From contig KV748204.1 in assembly GCA_001692895.1 (NCBI GenBank), positions 1,898,002 to 1,962,001 of the forward strand: 64,000 bases of DNA, written 5' to 3'. Origin of the DNA: Cenococcum geophilum 1.58. Lineage: Eukaryota > Ascomycota > Dothideomycetes > Gloniales > Gloniaceae. Shown here in pieces: positions 34,201 to 45,209 of the stretch (the stretch's first letter is position 1; each line of letters begins with the position of its first letter). Made by a program: the position numbers and the translations under genes. The notes below the pieces were generated by a model. That model was given only the letters and a program-made list of their open reading frames with translations, was not told where the DNA came from and made no database searches.

Positions 34201-34972
34201 AAGAATAGAATTCTAATTAGCTATTACAGCTTTGTACGAGTAAAATTTTGGATATTTGTGTAAATGCCAAGACTTCGTATAAGTATTGGCGATACGTATT
34301 AGATACTAGGCCGTATTGGGATACGGAGGTATCGGCGATACGTATCGGGGGTATCGGGTATCAACCGCAAGACTATTAATGTTCTTTAATCGCGTGCACG
34401 GGCCACATATCTAAGCATACAATCAATGCAAGGGATAAAGAAGGAGCTTATATAAACTATAAGAAATAAGGTTATTTCGCTAAAGATTATAAAGGCAGTT
34501 AGAGTAACTATATAGTAAAGGGAACTAGACTAGTAGACAATATATATATATAGGGACAATAATATACTACAAGGAACTAAAGAATATTTAATTAAGAGTT
34601 TCGCGTTTTATTATAATAACATATACTAAGTTTATAAGGACACTAAATATAGCGTAAGCTATTAGCTATAAAAGCCTAAGTTTAGAGAACTCTAGGGCAT
34701 AGTAAAGTTAAATAAAGAATAAAATTAATTTTATAAATTGGATTAGGATATAAAAGGTATATTTAGCTAAAAGTTAGCAAAGAAAGTTTTTGCGCGCTAA
34801 TTTTACTAAAAGGTAATAGTATCTAAGGATTAAGATAATTGGACTATTAGTAGCAATAAAGTAGTAAGTATGGATAGCTAGGATTATATAAGCTTTAAAT
34901 ATATAATAAAGGTAGAGACTAAAACCACTAACGTGTTTTACTAGTCAGTGGGACACCCTAGTTAGTAGGACA

Positions 34973-35396
34973 TGTAACGGAACCTTATAGCAGGAACTAC
35001 GGTAGGCTTATTATTAGGCTAGGTGTATAGGAAATGTAAGTATAAAAGTTAACAACGAATAACAACTGGTGGAGTAGTTGCCTAATAGATTAACTCTAAT
35101 TATATTCTGAGAATTACTACAAGGAAGGAACTATCTAGGTAGGGATTAAGGGTCCTTAAATACACAACCGTACTCCTATAAAATCCTTCTTATACGTAAT
35201 ATATGTCTTATACATAAGGTATATAAGTTCCTCCCGTTCCTCTTATTTAATATATAGCATATTATATAACCTTAGTTACCATTCCTTGTTATATAGTTCT
35301 ATCGGCTCCATCTTAAACCGTACCTAAATTAACCAACTAGCTTCTTTCGTCTCTTTTCCAAGTAGTTGTAATATTATACTTAAAGCGTCCATAACA
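34973..35396 (-). repeat. 3' LTR of chromovirus B, 424 bp
   Basis: Plus-strand reading starts TGTAACGGAACC and ends CCATAACA. Differs from its partner mostly by C/T and G/A changes. Confidence 0.9.
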
Positions 35397-35399
35397 CCA

Positions 35400-36060
35400 T
35401 CTCCCTCCTCTTTATCTTCGTTCTTAAAGATTTAAAATATCTCTAAGTCGTTTACTAGAGGTATAATATCCATCTAATTAATTTGGTTAATATTATTGCT
35501 TATTATACCTAAAGCAATTTCTTCTTTATACGCCCAACGTTATGCTCGCACTATTACTATAATATTATCTCTTAGTGAGATTATACCGTTTCTGTGTTCT
35601 TGCTGTTTAAAAAAGGGGTTGGTTTATATTGCGTTAGTAAACCTATCTTTATAATAACCGTCCTCTTACTTAAAGTGTACTAAAGCGAATATTTATTTAT
35701 CCTGCGACGTTCGCTTTACCTCTAATGCTAAATATACGTAACCTATTACTCTTAATAGTTATCTAGTTCCCTAATTAATTTGTTTTAGGGTTTTATATTT
35801 AATCTGCTGCTGCGCGGCTAAATAGTAAACTATCTTAAGCCCTTATAGAGTTAGAACGTTCTTATAATGCTAAATAGAAGGCCCTAAATGCTTAAATCGC
35901 GGCGTCTACTCGTCTGCTTTATCTTAAAAAGGTTTATAAGAAGGTCTATTCTAAGAAGTAAAAGCTTATAGAATAAGGTTTATAGGAACTTAGCAATAAA
36001 AGAATAGATTCTCTTCTAATAGAAAAGGAAATAGATCTAAGTAGTTCGGCAACTGCTCTT
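35400..36060 (+). pseudogene. Antisense reading frame in the pol-to-LTR spacer of chromovirus B
   Basis: At about 35835-36045 a plus-strand frame, antisense to gag-pol, reads ALIELERSYNAK, IAASTRLLYLKKVYKKVYSK, KLIE and QEL-like segments, with only TAA/TAG interruptions. The same order and spacing is seen at 3370-3680 in family A. The rest of the spacer has no readable frame. Likely a coiled-coil protein; function unknown. Confidence 0.45.
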
Positions 36061-39000
36061 CCTAGGTCCCCCTTAGGTGACTTATTTTTTAGCAATCCTT
36101 CTTTTTTAATGCTACCTAACCTAATTTCTTCCGATACTCCTATACCTTTCCTATAACATTCTTTAAATTTTCTAGTAGCTCCTAAGTAGTCTTAGTGTAG
36201 CCTATCCACTTAACCTTATACTATATTTTATTGTTAACATCCTTATAACTAACGATCTTTAAAACTTGCCACTTATCTTCCTCTTATCCTTTATACGTGT
36301 CTGCTTTGTAGACCGGTGGCTTAGTATTCCTATATACTGCTTCTAGCATTGCGATGTATTATATAGGGTAGATCTTTATTTTAGCTAGTAGGTTTAACTT
36401 AAACATAACTAGTAAAATTCTTTACGTAATTTTGAAAGGTCCTAGTTTAACGTAGTCTAACTTCTTGCTTAGTTGTTAACTCTTAAAATTTTTATATAGT
36501 AGCTATACTTTATCTCCCTTCTTAAGATCTAGTCCCTTAGATCTCTTAGCGTTATAGTACTTTTTTATTCTTTCTTATACCTTCTTTATTAATTCCATAA
36601 GGTTTATATAAAGATTTATTAACATCTTTATTCTTTCTTTAGCTATGCTACTCGTTTTCTTCGCTTATTATAGTAATAATAATATTCTTAGCTTATATCT
36701 ATAATTTGCCTTAAATAGTAATGTGCCTATTCCTTCTTAAGGTGTTATATTATATGCAAACTATATAACTAGTAATAGCGATACCCAATTATTCTGTGCG
36801 TAATTAATATAATATCTTAGATACTATTCTAGCGTCTAATTTAATCTTTCCGTTTAACCGTCTATCTATAGATAATATACAGTAGAAGTTGCTACTTAAA
36901 CTCCTTACTCTACTAAAAATACCTCCCAGAATACTGCTACGAATCTTAGATCTCTATCCGATATAATTTTACTTAGTGCTCTATATCTTATAAATACTTC
37001 TTTAATATAGATTCTAGNNANATCTTCNGCTAANATTTCTTCTNNANANGCTATAAAGTATCCCCACTTTATAAGCTTGTCTACTATTACTAAAATTACG
37101 TTATAATCTTATCTGGTAATAGGATCTCTTAACTTTAGTAACTTAATAATAAAGTCCCATAATATAACCTCCTATAGTCTCTCTGGTATTTTAATAGGTT
37201 GTAGCCCTCTATATAGCTTATACCTTATTAGTTTATTCCTTTAACAATCTAGACATTCTTTAGTGACCTTTCTAGCTATCCTTTAGATTCCGTCAATAAT
37301 ATACTCCTTCTAGAGTCTTAACACTAAGCCTATAGCTCCATTGTGTCCTTAAGTTAGTCCCTTATAGAAGTCTTCTATAAACTACTCTACTATACTTCTT
37401 AGGATATACTTTACTTCTTAATTTTCGTATATATCCGTCTGTAGATCTTCTAGCTATACTTCTAGAATCCTTTATACCTAAAAGCTTTTTAGTATCTCGT
37501 AGACTCTTTCTAACTTATTATTTTTCTAAGTTACTATAATTTTTAGATAATTGTACCTAATTAATCCGTCTATATCTTTTTATAGTAAAGCCCCTAATAG
37601 CTTTTTATTATTCTATAGTTCAGCTTTATAGCTTAGAGTATCTACTCTTGTATTATCTGTACCCTTAGTATACTAAATCTTAAAATGGTATTCTGTAAGT
37701 ATCTCTACCCATCTAACCTACCTTTAGTTAAGTTCCTTTATCGTTAGGAATCCCATTAAGTTCTTATAATCTATCTTAACTATAAATAGTTTTTCTATGC
37801 CTTATAAGAATGCTCTCTATTTTTTTAGTGCTGTAACTATACCTAATAATTCCTTATTATAGATGTTATAGTTTAACTCTAATAGTGTTATCTTCCGACT
37901 GTAGTATACTACTAGGTGCTATCCATCCTAATATTTCTATATAAAGTATGCCCCTAGTATATAGTCTAATGCATCCGTCTTTATAACCGTCTCTAGTTCT
38001 AGTTAATAGATCTTAAGAACTGGCTCCTAGGTAAATAACTCCTTAACTTTCTTAAAGAGTTCTCTTTATTCTTCTCCCTATACCTATAGTTCTTCTTTCT
38101 TTATTAATCGCGTAAATAGCTTAATATCTTTTAACTACTGCGCTATAAACCTTCTGCAGTAATTGCAAAACCCTAAAAACAATCTTAATTGCGTAACGTT
38201 CTCTAGTTCTTACTAATTCACTATAGCCTCGATCTTCTTTAGATCTATACTAAGTTAGCCTAGTTTAATAATAAATCTAACAAAATTAGTCTTCCTAGTG
38301 AAGAACTTGTATTTCTTAATTACTACTGGCATCTGTTCTTCTTATAGTCTCTTTAAGACCCATTTAACGTGTTCCCCGTGTTCTTCCTCAGTTATTAAGT
38401 AGATAATAATATTATTAAGGTATACTATAACAAATTCATCTAAGTATTTTCCTAATATATTATTAATACGCTTCTAAAACGTTGCTAGTGCGTTTATAAG
38501 CCCGAATTGTATAACTAATGGTTTATATAGTCCTTCCTTTAACCTAAAAGCTACCTTCTATTCGTCGCCTTCCTTGATTCTAATTTAATGGTACGCCTAT
38601 CTTAGATCTATCTTTATAAAGATTTACGCGTTACCTATCCTGTTTTAGATTTTGCTAATTAAGGGTAAAGGATACCTATCCTTTCTAGTAATGCTGTTTA
38701 ACTGTCTATAGTTAATATACAGCCTTAGTTTACTATTCTTCTTTAGTACGAATAGTACTGGATATCCTACTAATAACTGTAATGGTCTAATATATCCCTT
38801 TTATAAGTTTTCTTAGACAAACTCTTTTAATGCTCTACCTTCCTCTTTAGTAAGCTTATAGATTAGAAAGAACCTTAGACTTATTCCTAGTTCTAATTCT
38901 ATCTTATAGTCCTATACTGTATACTCTAACAGCTTTTTACTTTCTGGTAACTATAGTTTCTTACTATACTTATAGTATCTTTTTAGTACGTAACTTAAGC

Positions 39001-42000
39001 CTCGCTTAGTTTCTTTATATATCGCTCCGACTTAGTACTATACTAACTTAGCTTATTATTATATCTTACGGCGTTAAGTATCTCTAATATCGACTTAACC
39101 TGTAATCTAATTAATCTTTAAATTATATGCCTATAACTAAGGCATTCCTAATACTGCCTTATCCCATCCTAATAGTAGGATATTAAAAGATATCTTAATT
39201 CGTCTTCCTTTAATAGTTATCTAAATAGGTCCTGTTTTAAGATTAATAATCCCTCCTCCGTAGGCTATTAGATCTCCTAAAATTATAACTAATAGGTAAG
39301 GTTGCTCCTTCTATCTATAAGGTAGTCCTATTCTCTTAACTATTACTAGCGAAATGTGGTTTTTTATTACTCTACTATCTATTAGCGCTTCGAACTGCTA
39401 ATCTTACCAATTAACTCTTAAATTTAGGTATTGTCCTTAAATTCCTTTAAGGGTCTAAGGCTCTACTACTAGCTCCCTCTGGTCCTATAGGCCTCTACTT
39501 TTCCTAACTATTAGCTGCTTAATCCTTATATACTTAGCTTACTCTTTAGCTAATACCTAGTTCATTTCTTGTCTTTAATATACTATAGACACGTATTCTC
39601 TAGGCATTCCTACCACTATTATCCATCTAAGCATTCTTCTATAAGGAATCTTCCTAGTTAAAGTACTAAACTTCCTTCTTTTTAAACTTCTGCTGGATGC
39701 CATCTATGTATATATTTGGCATTCCTATACTATCGCTCGTCTGTTATCCAGTATATCCTTATAAGGTATTTCCGATTCTTTTCCTTCAGATTCTTATGCA
39801 TCTCGCATATATCGTCTATATACGCAATCTATAATAACGTGTAGTATGCTAGGTGCTTTAGGTCAACTCTTAACTTATCTTTATTTTTAAGTTTAAACCT
39901 TTATTATGCTAATTTAAACGTTGCGACTTTATTCGCAGATACTAAGATACGTTTCTTGCTTTTCCAGTCCTCTAATTATTCCTTTAAATCCTTTAATATT
40001 ATTATTAAGGCTCCTTTAATATGCGTTATAGCCTTCTCTATAATTAGGTGGTCCTAGATAACTCGTTTATCCAACTATATATAGAAATCTTCCCACTTAT
40101 TATTATGCCTTTGCCTATACCACTTTTAGTATAGCTGCTAGAGTATATACGGCTTATCCGTAAGGAAGTATCTTCTTATTACTGCATTGTAATAGCCCTT
40201 TATATATTATTCTTTAAACCTAGTTAGGATTCCTAGATCCTCTTTATCTTCTAGTTTAATAAGCTACTTAGCTCTTAGTATACCTGCCCTAGGCCTATTA
40301 GTAATTCTTTATACTAGTGCTCTGTCCTTTATATATCCCAATATACTAGATCTCTTATCTAGTTTCTGTTCCTGCTATACAATAATTCTTTGCCTAAACT
40401 CTTCTATGGTTTCTTTTAGTTTGCGTCTTGCGCTTAAATCCTTAAAGTTTTCATACTTCTTAATCTTAGTATTAACTTTTCGATCTTTAGTCCGAACAAT
40501 ATATTCTACTAGTAAGTCTTCTAGGTCTATATATCTGTCTCCTAGTCTAGTTACTGTTTGCGCTGCAGATTCTCTAATCTATAAAAAAGCTCCTTGCCTC
40601 TTACTTATAGGTGCCTTAATTCATACCCCAAATTCTTAACCCCTTAAATTCTTTAATCCTAAGCTTACTTCTGTCTTAAGCTTTACTCCAGCCTTAGTCT
40701 AACTAGGCTTACTTAGTATTCTTATCTTATCTTAAAAGTTTTAAATCTCACTTATCTCGTCTTAAGAATCTTATGCCTTAAGGAAACTTCATCCTAAGCT
40801 CATTCGTATATCACTAAACTGAGCTATTGCTCTGCTCCATTGGTTATCGTCCGTTATAGGTCCTTAAGCTTATCTTATCTCGTCTTAAGAATCTTGGTTA
40901 TCTCTTATCTCGTCTTAAGAATCTTAAGCCTTTGGCCTTTTGCCTTTATCGAGTGCCGAAGTAGTTTACTATCCTACTTCTCTTACATCTCGCGAAGCGA
41001 TAGACATCATATCTAGCGGGGTCTCAATCCCTACTAATGTTCCCTATTCTATAGTAGAATTATCCTCTACTTCTAGTATAATATCTCTAAGGTCTACGTG
41101 CTCCTAGTAAGCCGCTCTCATTGCCTTATTGTTATAAAATACTTCACCTACGTTAAAATTATTGTCCTTAATATCCGATTTGCGAGCTAGTTCGTTAGTT
41201 CCTTTATATCCTATAGGTGCTAGCTTTTATAGCTAATAGCTTGCGCTATACTTAGCGTCCTTATAAATTCGGCATGCGTTATTGTAATAAAACGCAAAAC
41301 TTCTAATTAAATATTCTTTTGTTCCTTGTAGCATATTATTGTCCCTCTATACGTATATATCGTCTACTAGTCTTATACCTTTTACTATATAGTGACTCTG
41401 CCTACTTCTATAGTCTCTAATATAATAACCCTATTTTCCGTAATTTATACAAGCTCTTTCTTTAAACTATTTTTCTTGCTATAGAGTCCGCCTAAATATC
41501 TTCTACTACTAAGATCCCTAATTTGGCCTCTGCTCCTTAGACCTTTAATTACTTAATCCTTATCCTTTGGGTTTCTACGGTTTCTTACTCTATCTCTTAT
41601 AGGCTTCTTTAGTACTACTTAGGTCTATTAGCTCTACGCCATACTATAGTTTCTAACTTAGCTTTTATCGTTGCGTACTCTGCGCCTTATATAACTATAG
41701 AACTCTATCCTAGCCTCTCTTAGCCTGTTCCCTTTAGTAAATCCAATTGTTAATCTTAATTACCTAATCTATTAGTTCCCTTAGGGTATCCGCATCTTCT
41801 ATTAGGATAATTACGTCCTAGACTTTAGCCTTAAGTCCTTATTTATACTATGCTATAAGCGCCCTATTATTCTACTTAACTTATATTACTAACGTCTGGA
41901 ACTGCGTTATATACTTAATTGCTAAAGTTCGTTATATAATGTCTTAGAGTTTCCTTTTTGCCATGGTTGTTACCTCTAGGTCTCCAAATATTTATATAAG

Positions 42001-42456
42001 TTACTCTACAAATCCATTCTAGCTTAAGAATATAAACCGTATCTCTTAGTTCGTAGTTATTATACCGTTCACTTGTATCTCTATAAGGTAAGGCTTAAAC
42101 TATTTAAGTGCCCTTCCTATTAAGAATAGTCCTGCATAGGCTATTTAATCTATAGGTGTTGCTAGCTTTACTCCTTCCTGTACTACCTTAAAGTACATTT
42201 ACATAAGGAATTCTTTAAGCTTTAATCTCTCTCCTAAGTACCTTTTAATTAATAGTAACTTAACCTTTACTACGCCTATCCCATTAATCCTATTTTCTAA
42301 CATTACATTATTTTCTATTAACTAGTCAACTATCTTTTATAGCTGTCCAACCGTTATAGGTTGCTATAAGTCAGTATCTGCTATACTAGTGTCATTACCT
42401 AACCTTAATATAGTTGCTACCGTTAATGGTGTTATGGTGGCTGTTTTTAGTGGCAT
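36061..42456 (-). pseudogene. Chromovirus B gag-pol
   Basis: Gag opens with ATG at 42456 and reads MPLKTATITPLTVATI before the first RIP stop. The RT catalytic region at about 38395-38460 reads YLDEFVIVYLNNIIIYL, with YLNN for YLDD and Leu for the usual Ser, both explained by single transitions. The chromodomain at about 36110-36270 reads VLKIVSYKDVNNK, YKVKWIGYTKTT and ENLKNVI. Dense TAA/TAG codons make it non-functional. Plus-strand open frames such as 40406-40639 are mirrors of this gene. Confidence 0.8.
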
Positions 42457-42500
42457 GTTATTTAACTTCTTATATTAATACTATAACTAGGTAGTGATTA

Positions 42501-42924
42501 TATAACGGAACCTTATAGCAGGAACTACGGTAGGCTCATTATTAGGCTAGGTGTGTAGGAAATGCAAGTATAAAAGTTAACAACGAATAATAACTGGTGG
42601 AGTAGTTGCCTAATAGATTAACTCTAATTATATTCTAAGAATTACTACAAGGAAGAAACTATCTAGGTAGGGATTAAGGGTCCTTAAATACACAACCGTA
42701 CTCCTATGAAATCCTTCTTATACGTAATGTACGTCTTATACATAAGGTACGTAAGCTCCTCCCGTTCCTCTCGTTTAATATATAGCACATTATGTGACCT
42801 CGGTTACTATTCCTCGTTATATAGTTCTATCGGCTCCATCCTAAACCGTGCCTAAATTAACCAACTAGCTTCTTCCGTCTCTTCTCCAAGTAGTTATAAC
42901 ATTATACTTAAAGCGTCCGTAACA
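42501..42924 (-). repeat. 5' LTR of chromovirus B, 424 bp
   Basis: Plus-strand reading starts TATAACGGAACC (TG decayed to TA) and ends CCGTAACA. Immediately inside it the minus strand reads TAATCACTACCTAGTTATAG, a leader motif shared with G1 and G2. Confidence 0.9.
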
Positions 42925-43055
42925 GGACACCTTAAAAACCACCAAAAATTAGAAAATCTGTACCTTAATATCTTAACAATAGCTTAATAATAAATTCTAA
43001 AATTTTATAATTGGCCTTTTATACCTACTTTAAGACTCTTATTAAAGTTTTAGGG

Positions 43056-45209
43056 TTTTTATTTTTATTTTTATTTTTTTATCCGTTGTATTATACTACG
43101 TACAATACTGCGCATGCAGCCTTTTGGCTATGGCGCTATAGTTCTATATATATAAATCCTTTTCTTAGGCAGCTTAATATATACTAGTAGCTATGTCCTA
43201 GTAGTTTATAAACCCCTAAATTAGGAGTTTATAGTTTCCTAGTAAAAATACTAAGATACTACAACTACTAGGGAATGAGAAAATGGTAAGAAAAACTATA
43301 AGAAATCCTAACCCCTATCCCTGTCCTTTTGCAATTTATTTCTGTCCTTTTGCTCTCTACTGTCTTTTAACCTAAGAGCCTAGTAGGAGCTACCTCCTTC
43401 TAGACTCCTATTAATTTTATTCTTCCATAGAGTCTTCTACGCTAGTACTATGTACTAGTTTAGCTGCTCTAAGATTCTCGCAGTCTCTACTATTAGCAAA
43501 GTGTTTTTCTTTACAATTAATGCAAAGAGGGGTGGTATGCTTGCAAGGCCTGCCGCTTATTAAGCAAGTAGGACAGCAGTGGTCTTTAGATAGATGTGCA
43601 GCCGCACAATATCTACAGGCCCTAGTAGAGCATCTGTCTCCTATATGGCCAAATTTTTAGTAGCTATTACACTGCGTAGTAGGAGAGACTTCGAGGTATT
43701 TTACTACCTTAGTAGCTGTACCTGCAATTGATATCTCTTTTTACTTAAGGATTTCTTGTCTTTTTTCTTCGTTCTCTATAGTAAAAACTATAGAGCCAAA
43801 TCTGGTCTATGGATCGTGTCTTTTTACGCTAGATAAGATCCATCTAGGTAGTCCTTATATCCTTATAGGATTAAAAGTCTCAATTTCCTCTTTTAGAAGC
43901 TTAGAGCCTCCTTCTCCTAAGAACGGTAGGGTAGGAACCCCATAGGCTATAATTTAAACCCATGGTTCTAGTTTTTGTTCTCTTTAAAAGGTAAAGCAGT
44001 TTTACCAGATCTCCTTATATTTGACTAGGAAATCTGTATTATACTCTTCTATAGTCGTAAGGAGAATATTTTATTTTCCTTTAGTTCTAGCTATAGATGC
44101 TAGAACTGGCTTTTTTACTTGCAGTTTTAATGCAAATAGTTAATTGACTTTATTTCGTATAGAGAAGGTATCTAGAGGTTGGTCCTTTTCGTTTATAATT
44201 AGGACTAGCTTCCTTTCTTATAGCTGCTTTTTCTTACTTCTAGTAGAAGTAGAACCCCTACTAGAAGGAGAAGGGGTAGAAGGTAGTGGTGGTAATAATA
44301 AGGAGGGTAGGGAGGACGAGGAAGAAGGGAGGTCCTTCTTCAGTCTCTCTGCGTAAGTATTTTTGGTAGAAGCTACCTCCTTACAGAGAGCTCTTACTTC
44401 TTCTACTAGTCCTTCTAGGACCTCTTTTGCCTCTTCTTCTTCTTCTTCTTTTGNAAAGGGGTTTTTTCCTATTAGGATATTTTGTGTATAGTCTACTAGC
44501 TATCCAACTTGTTCTTCTTACTCTTCTCCTTCTAGCCCTCTATAGGCCTAGATTAGGCTTCTTAAAGCCTTGCATAGATGTTTCTCCGGAGAAAGGGAAG
44601 AGAGAGGTATATTGTGCATACTATCTGTAGTAGTCGTTAGTTTTATTATCTTTTTTGCAGGTTTTTGGTTTTCTTTTTCAGGAGAAGACTAAGGATGTCC
44701 TCTTTTTTCTCCTGTCCTAAACGGGCCAGGAGAAGGANAAGGGGGAGAAAAAGTAGATNTAGAATCTTCATCACTTATTTCTATAGGAGGTTTTTTTTTA
44801 GACCTATTAGGCCTTGGCATTTTATATCTTATAGGGGGGCTTCTAGTTTTTACTATCTTTATACCCTTTCTCCTTACTAATCCTACTAGAAGATTTCTGG
44901 GGAGATTAGGCTAAAAGGTAGTAGAAAGACTAGCCCCTATTAGTATTCNTAGTAGTAGTTATAGTTTTGGTGTTCCTGTCCGTGCCTCGCTTATAAGCTA
45001 GGACCACCCCTAAGAAGAATTTTCTGCTAGGGGAAGGGGGGTAAAATGACAAATAAATCCACCTCTAGCTCGCTAGGCAGTGAGAATTAGGTCTTGAAAG
45101 TTAGGAAATCGATTGTTTTTAATGGTAAGATGGGTATGCGTAAGTTTTGAAGTGCGGCGCCACCTTTCGGTAAGTTTGCATGTGTGGTGAAGCTTTTTTT
45201 TTTTTTTTT
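43056..45209 (-). mobile_element. ORF1-only LINE-like retroposon, 2154 bp
   Basis: Lies in the loop of the foldback element between perfect 11-bp duplications AAGTTTTAGGG (43045-43055 and 45210-45220). On the minus strand it ends in an A-rich tail of TAAAAA units (43056-43081), typical of target-primed retroposons, and begins with an A run. It carries one gene, a Tad-type ORF1, and only about 360 bp follow that gene, so no reverse transcriptase is present. It must have been mobilised in trans, like HAL1 half-LINEs of mammals. Confidence 0.75.
43417..44820 (-). pseudogene. LINE ORF1 (gag-like, zinc-knuckle RNA-binding protein) with RIP stops
   Basis: One frame of 468 codons from ATG at 44820 to TAA at 43417, with 14 internal stops, all TAA or TAG. 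Order: a basic Ser/Pro-rich N-terminus with a polyGlu stretch (about residues 125-135); a central region with IIAYGVPTLPFL and LLKEEIETFNP near 290-320, as in ORF1 of fungal Tad/jockey-type LINEs; and a Cys/His-rich C-terminus (383-445) with FGHIGDRC, CRYCAAAH and CINCKEKHFANSRDC-type knuckles. One knuckle Cys is now Tyr (TGC to TAC). ORF1 proteins coat the element RNA. Plus-strand frames at 44144-44880 are shadows of this gene. Confidence 0.8.

Larger units (their letters stand above)
30469..34375 (-). mobile_element. hAT-superfamily DNA transposon, interrupted by the 1.0 kb element
   Basis: Termini CAGTCTTACGG (left) and, read inward, TAGTCTTGCGG (right), followed on both sides by GATACC-type repeats. 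Flanked by an 8-bp duplication TTAATATT (30461-30468) / TTAATGTT (34376-34383), one transition apart; 8 bp is the hAT norm. A decayed hAT transposase lies on the minus strand. The subterminal zones (30480-30600 and 34280-34370) carry many GATACC/GGTATC copies, as expected of transposase binding sites. Confidence 0.85.
30189..34435. mobile_element. TA-flanked MITE (about 340 bp), interrupted by a hAT element
   Basis: Termini TCCCTTGCATT and AATGCAAGGGA (11-bp inverted repeats), with TA on both sides (30187-30188, 34436-34437). Own sequence is 30189-30468 and 34384-34435; the rest is a hAT element with 8-bp duplications. GC-balanced, few RIP signs. No coding frame seen in the part that belongs to it. 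Confidence 0.8.
34973..42924 (-). mobile_element. Complete Ty3/gypsy chromovirus B, 7952 bp
   Basis: Two 424-bp LTRs and a perfect 5-bp duplication GGACA (34968-34972 and 42925-42929) inside the foldback element. Coding strand minus: gag from 42456, RT near 38400, integrase, chromodomain near 36100-36270, then a roughly 660-bp spacer with an antisense frame before the 3' LTR. Related to family A (LTR, leader and gag start all align). Runs of N at 37018-37060 show unresolved bases. Confidence 0.9.

Noticed and set aside
43417..44820. Zinc-knuckle gene as cargo or transposase of the foldback element
   Set aside because: It lies inside a separate insertion with its own 11-bp duplications and A-rich tail, so it came with a LINE-like retroposon and not with the foldback.
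44144..44880. Three plus-strand open frames
   Set aside because: Opposite-strand shadows of the LINE ORF1, which has recognisable motifs on the minus strand.
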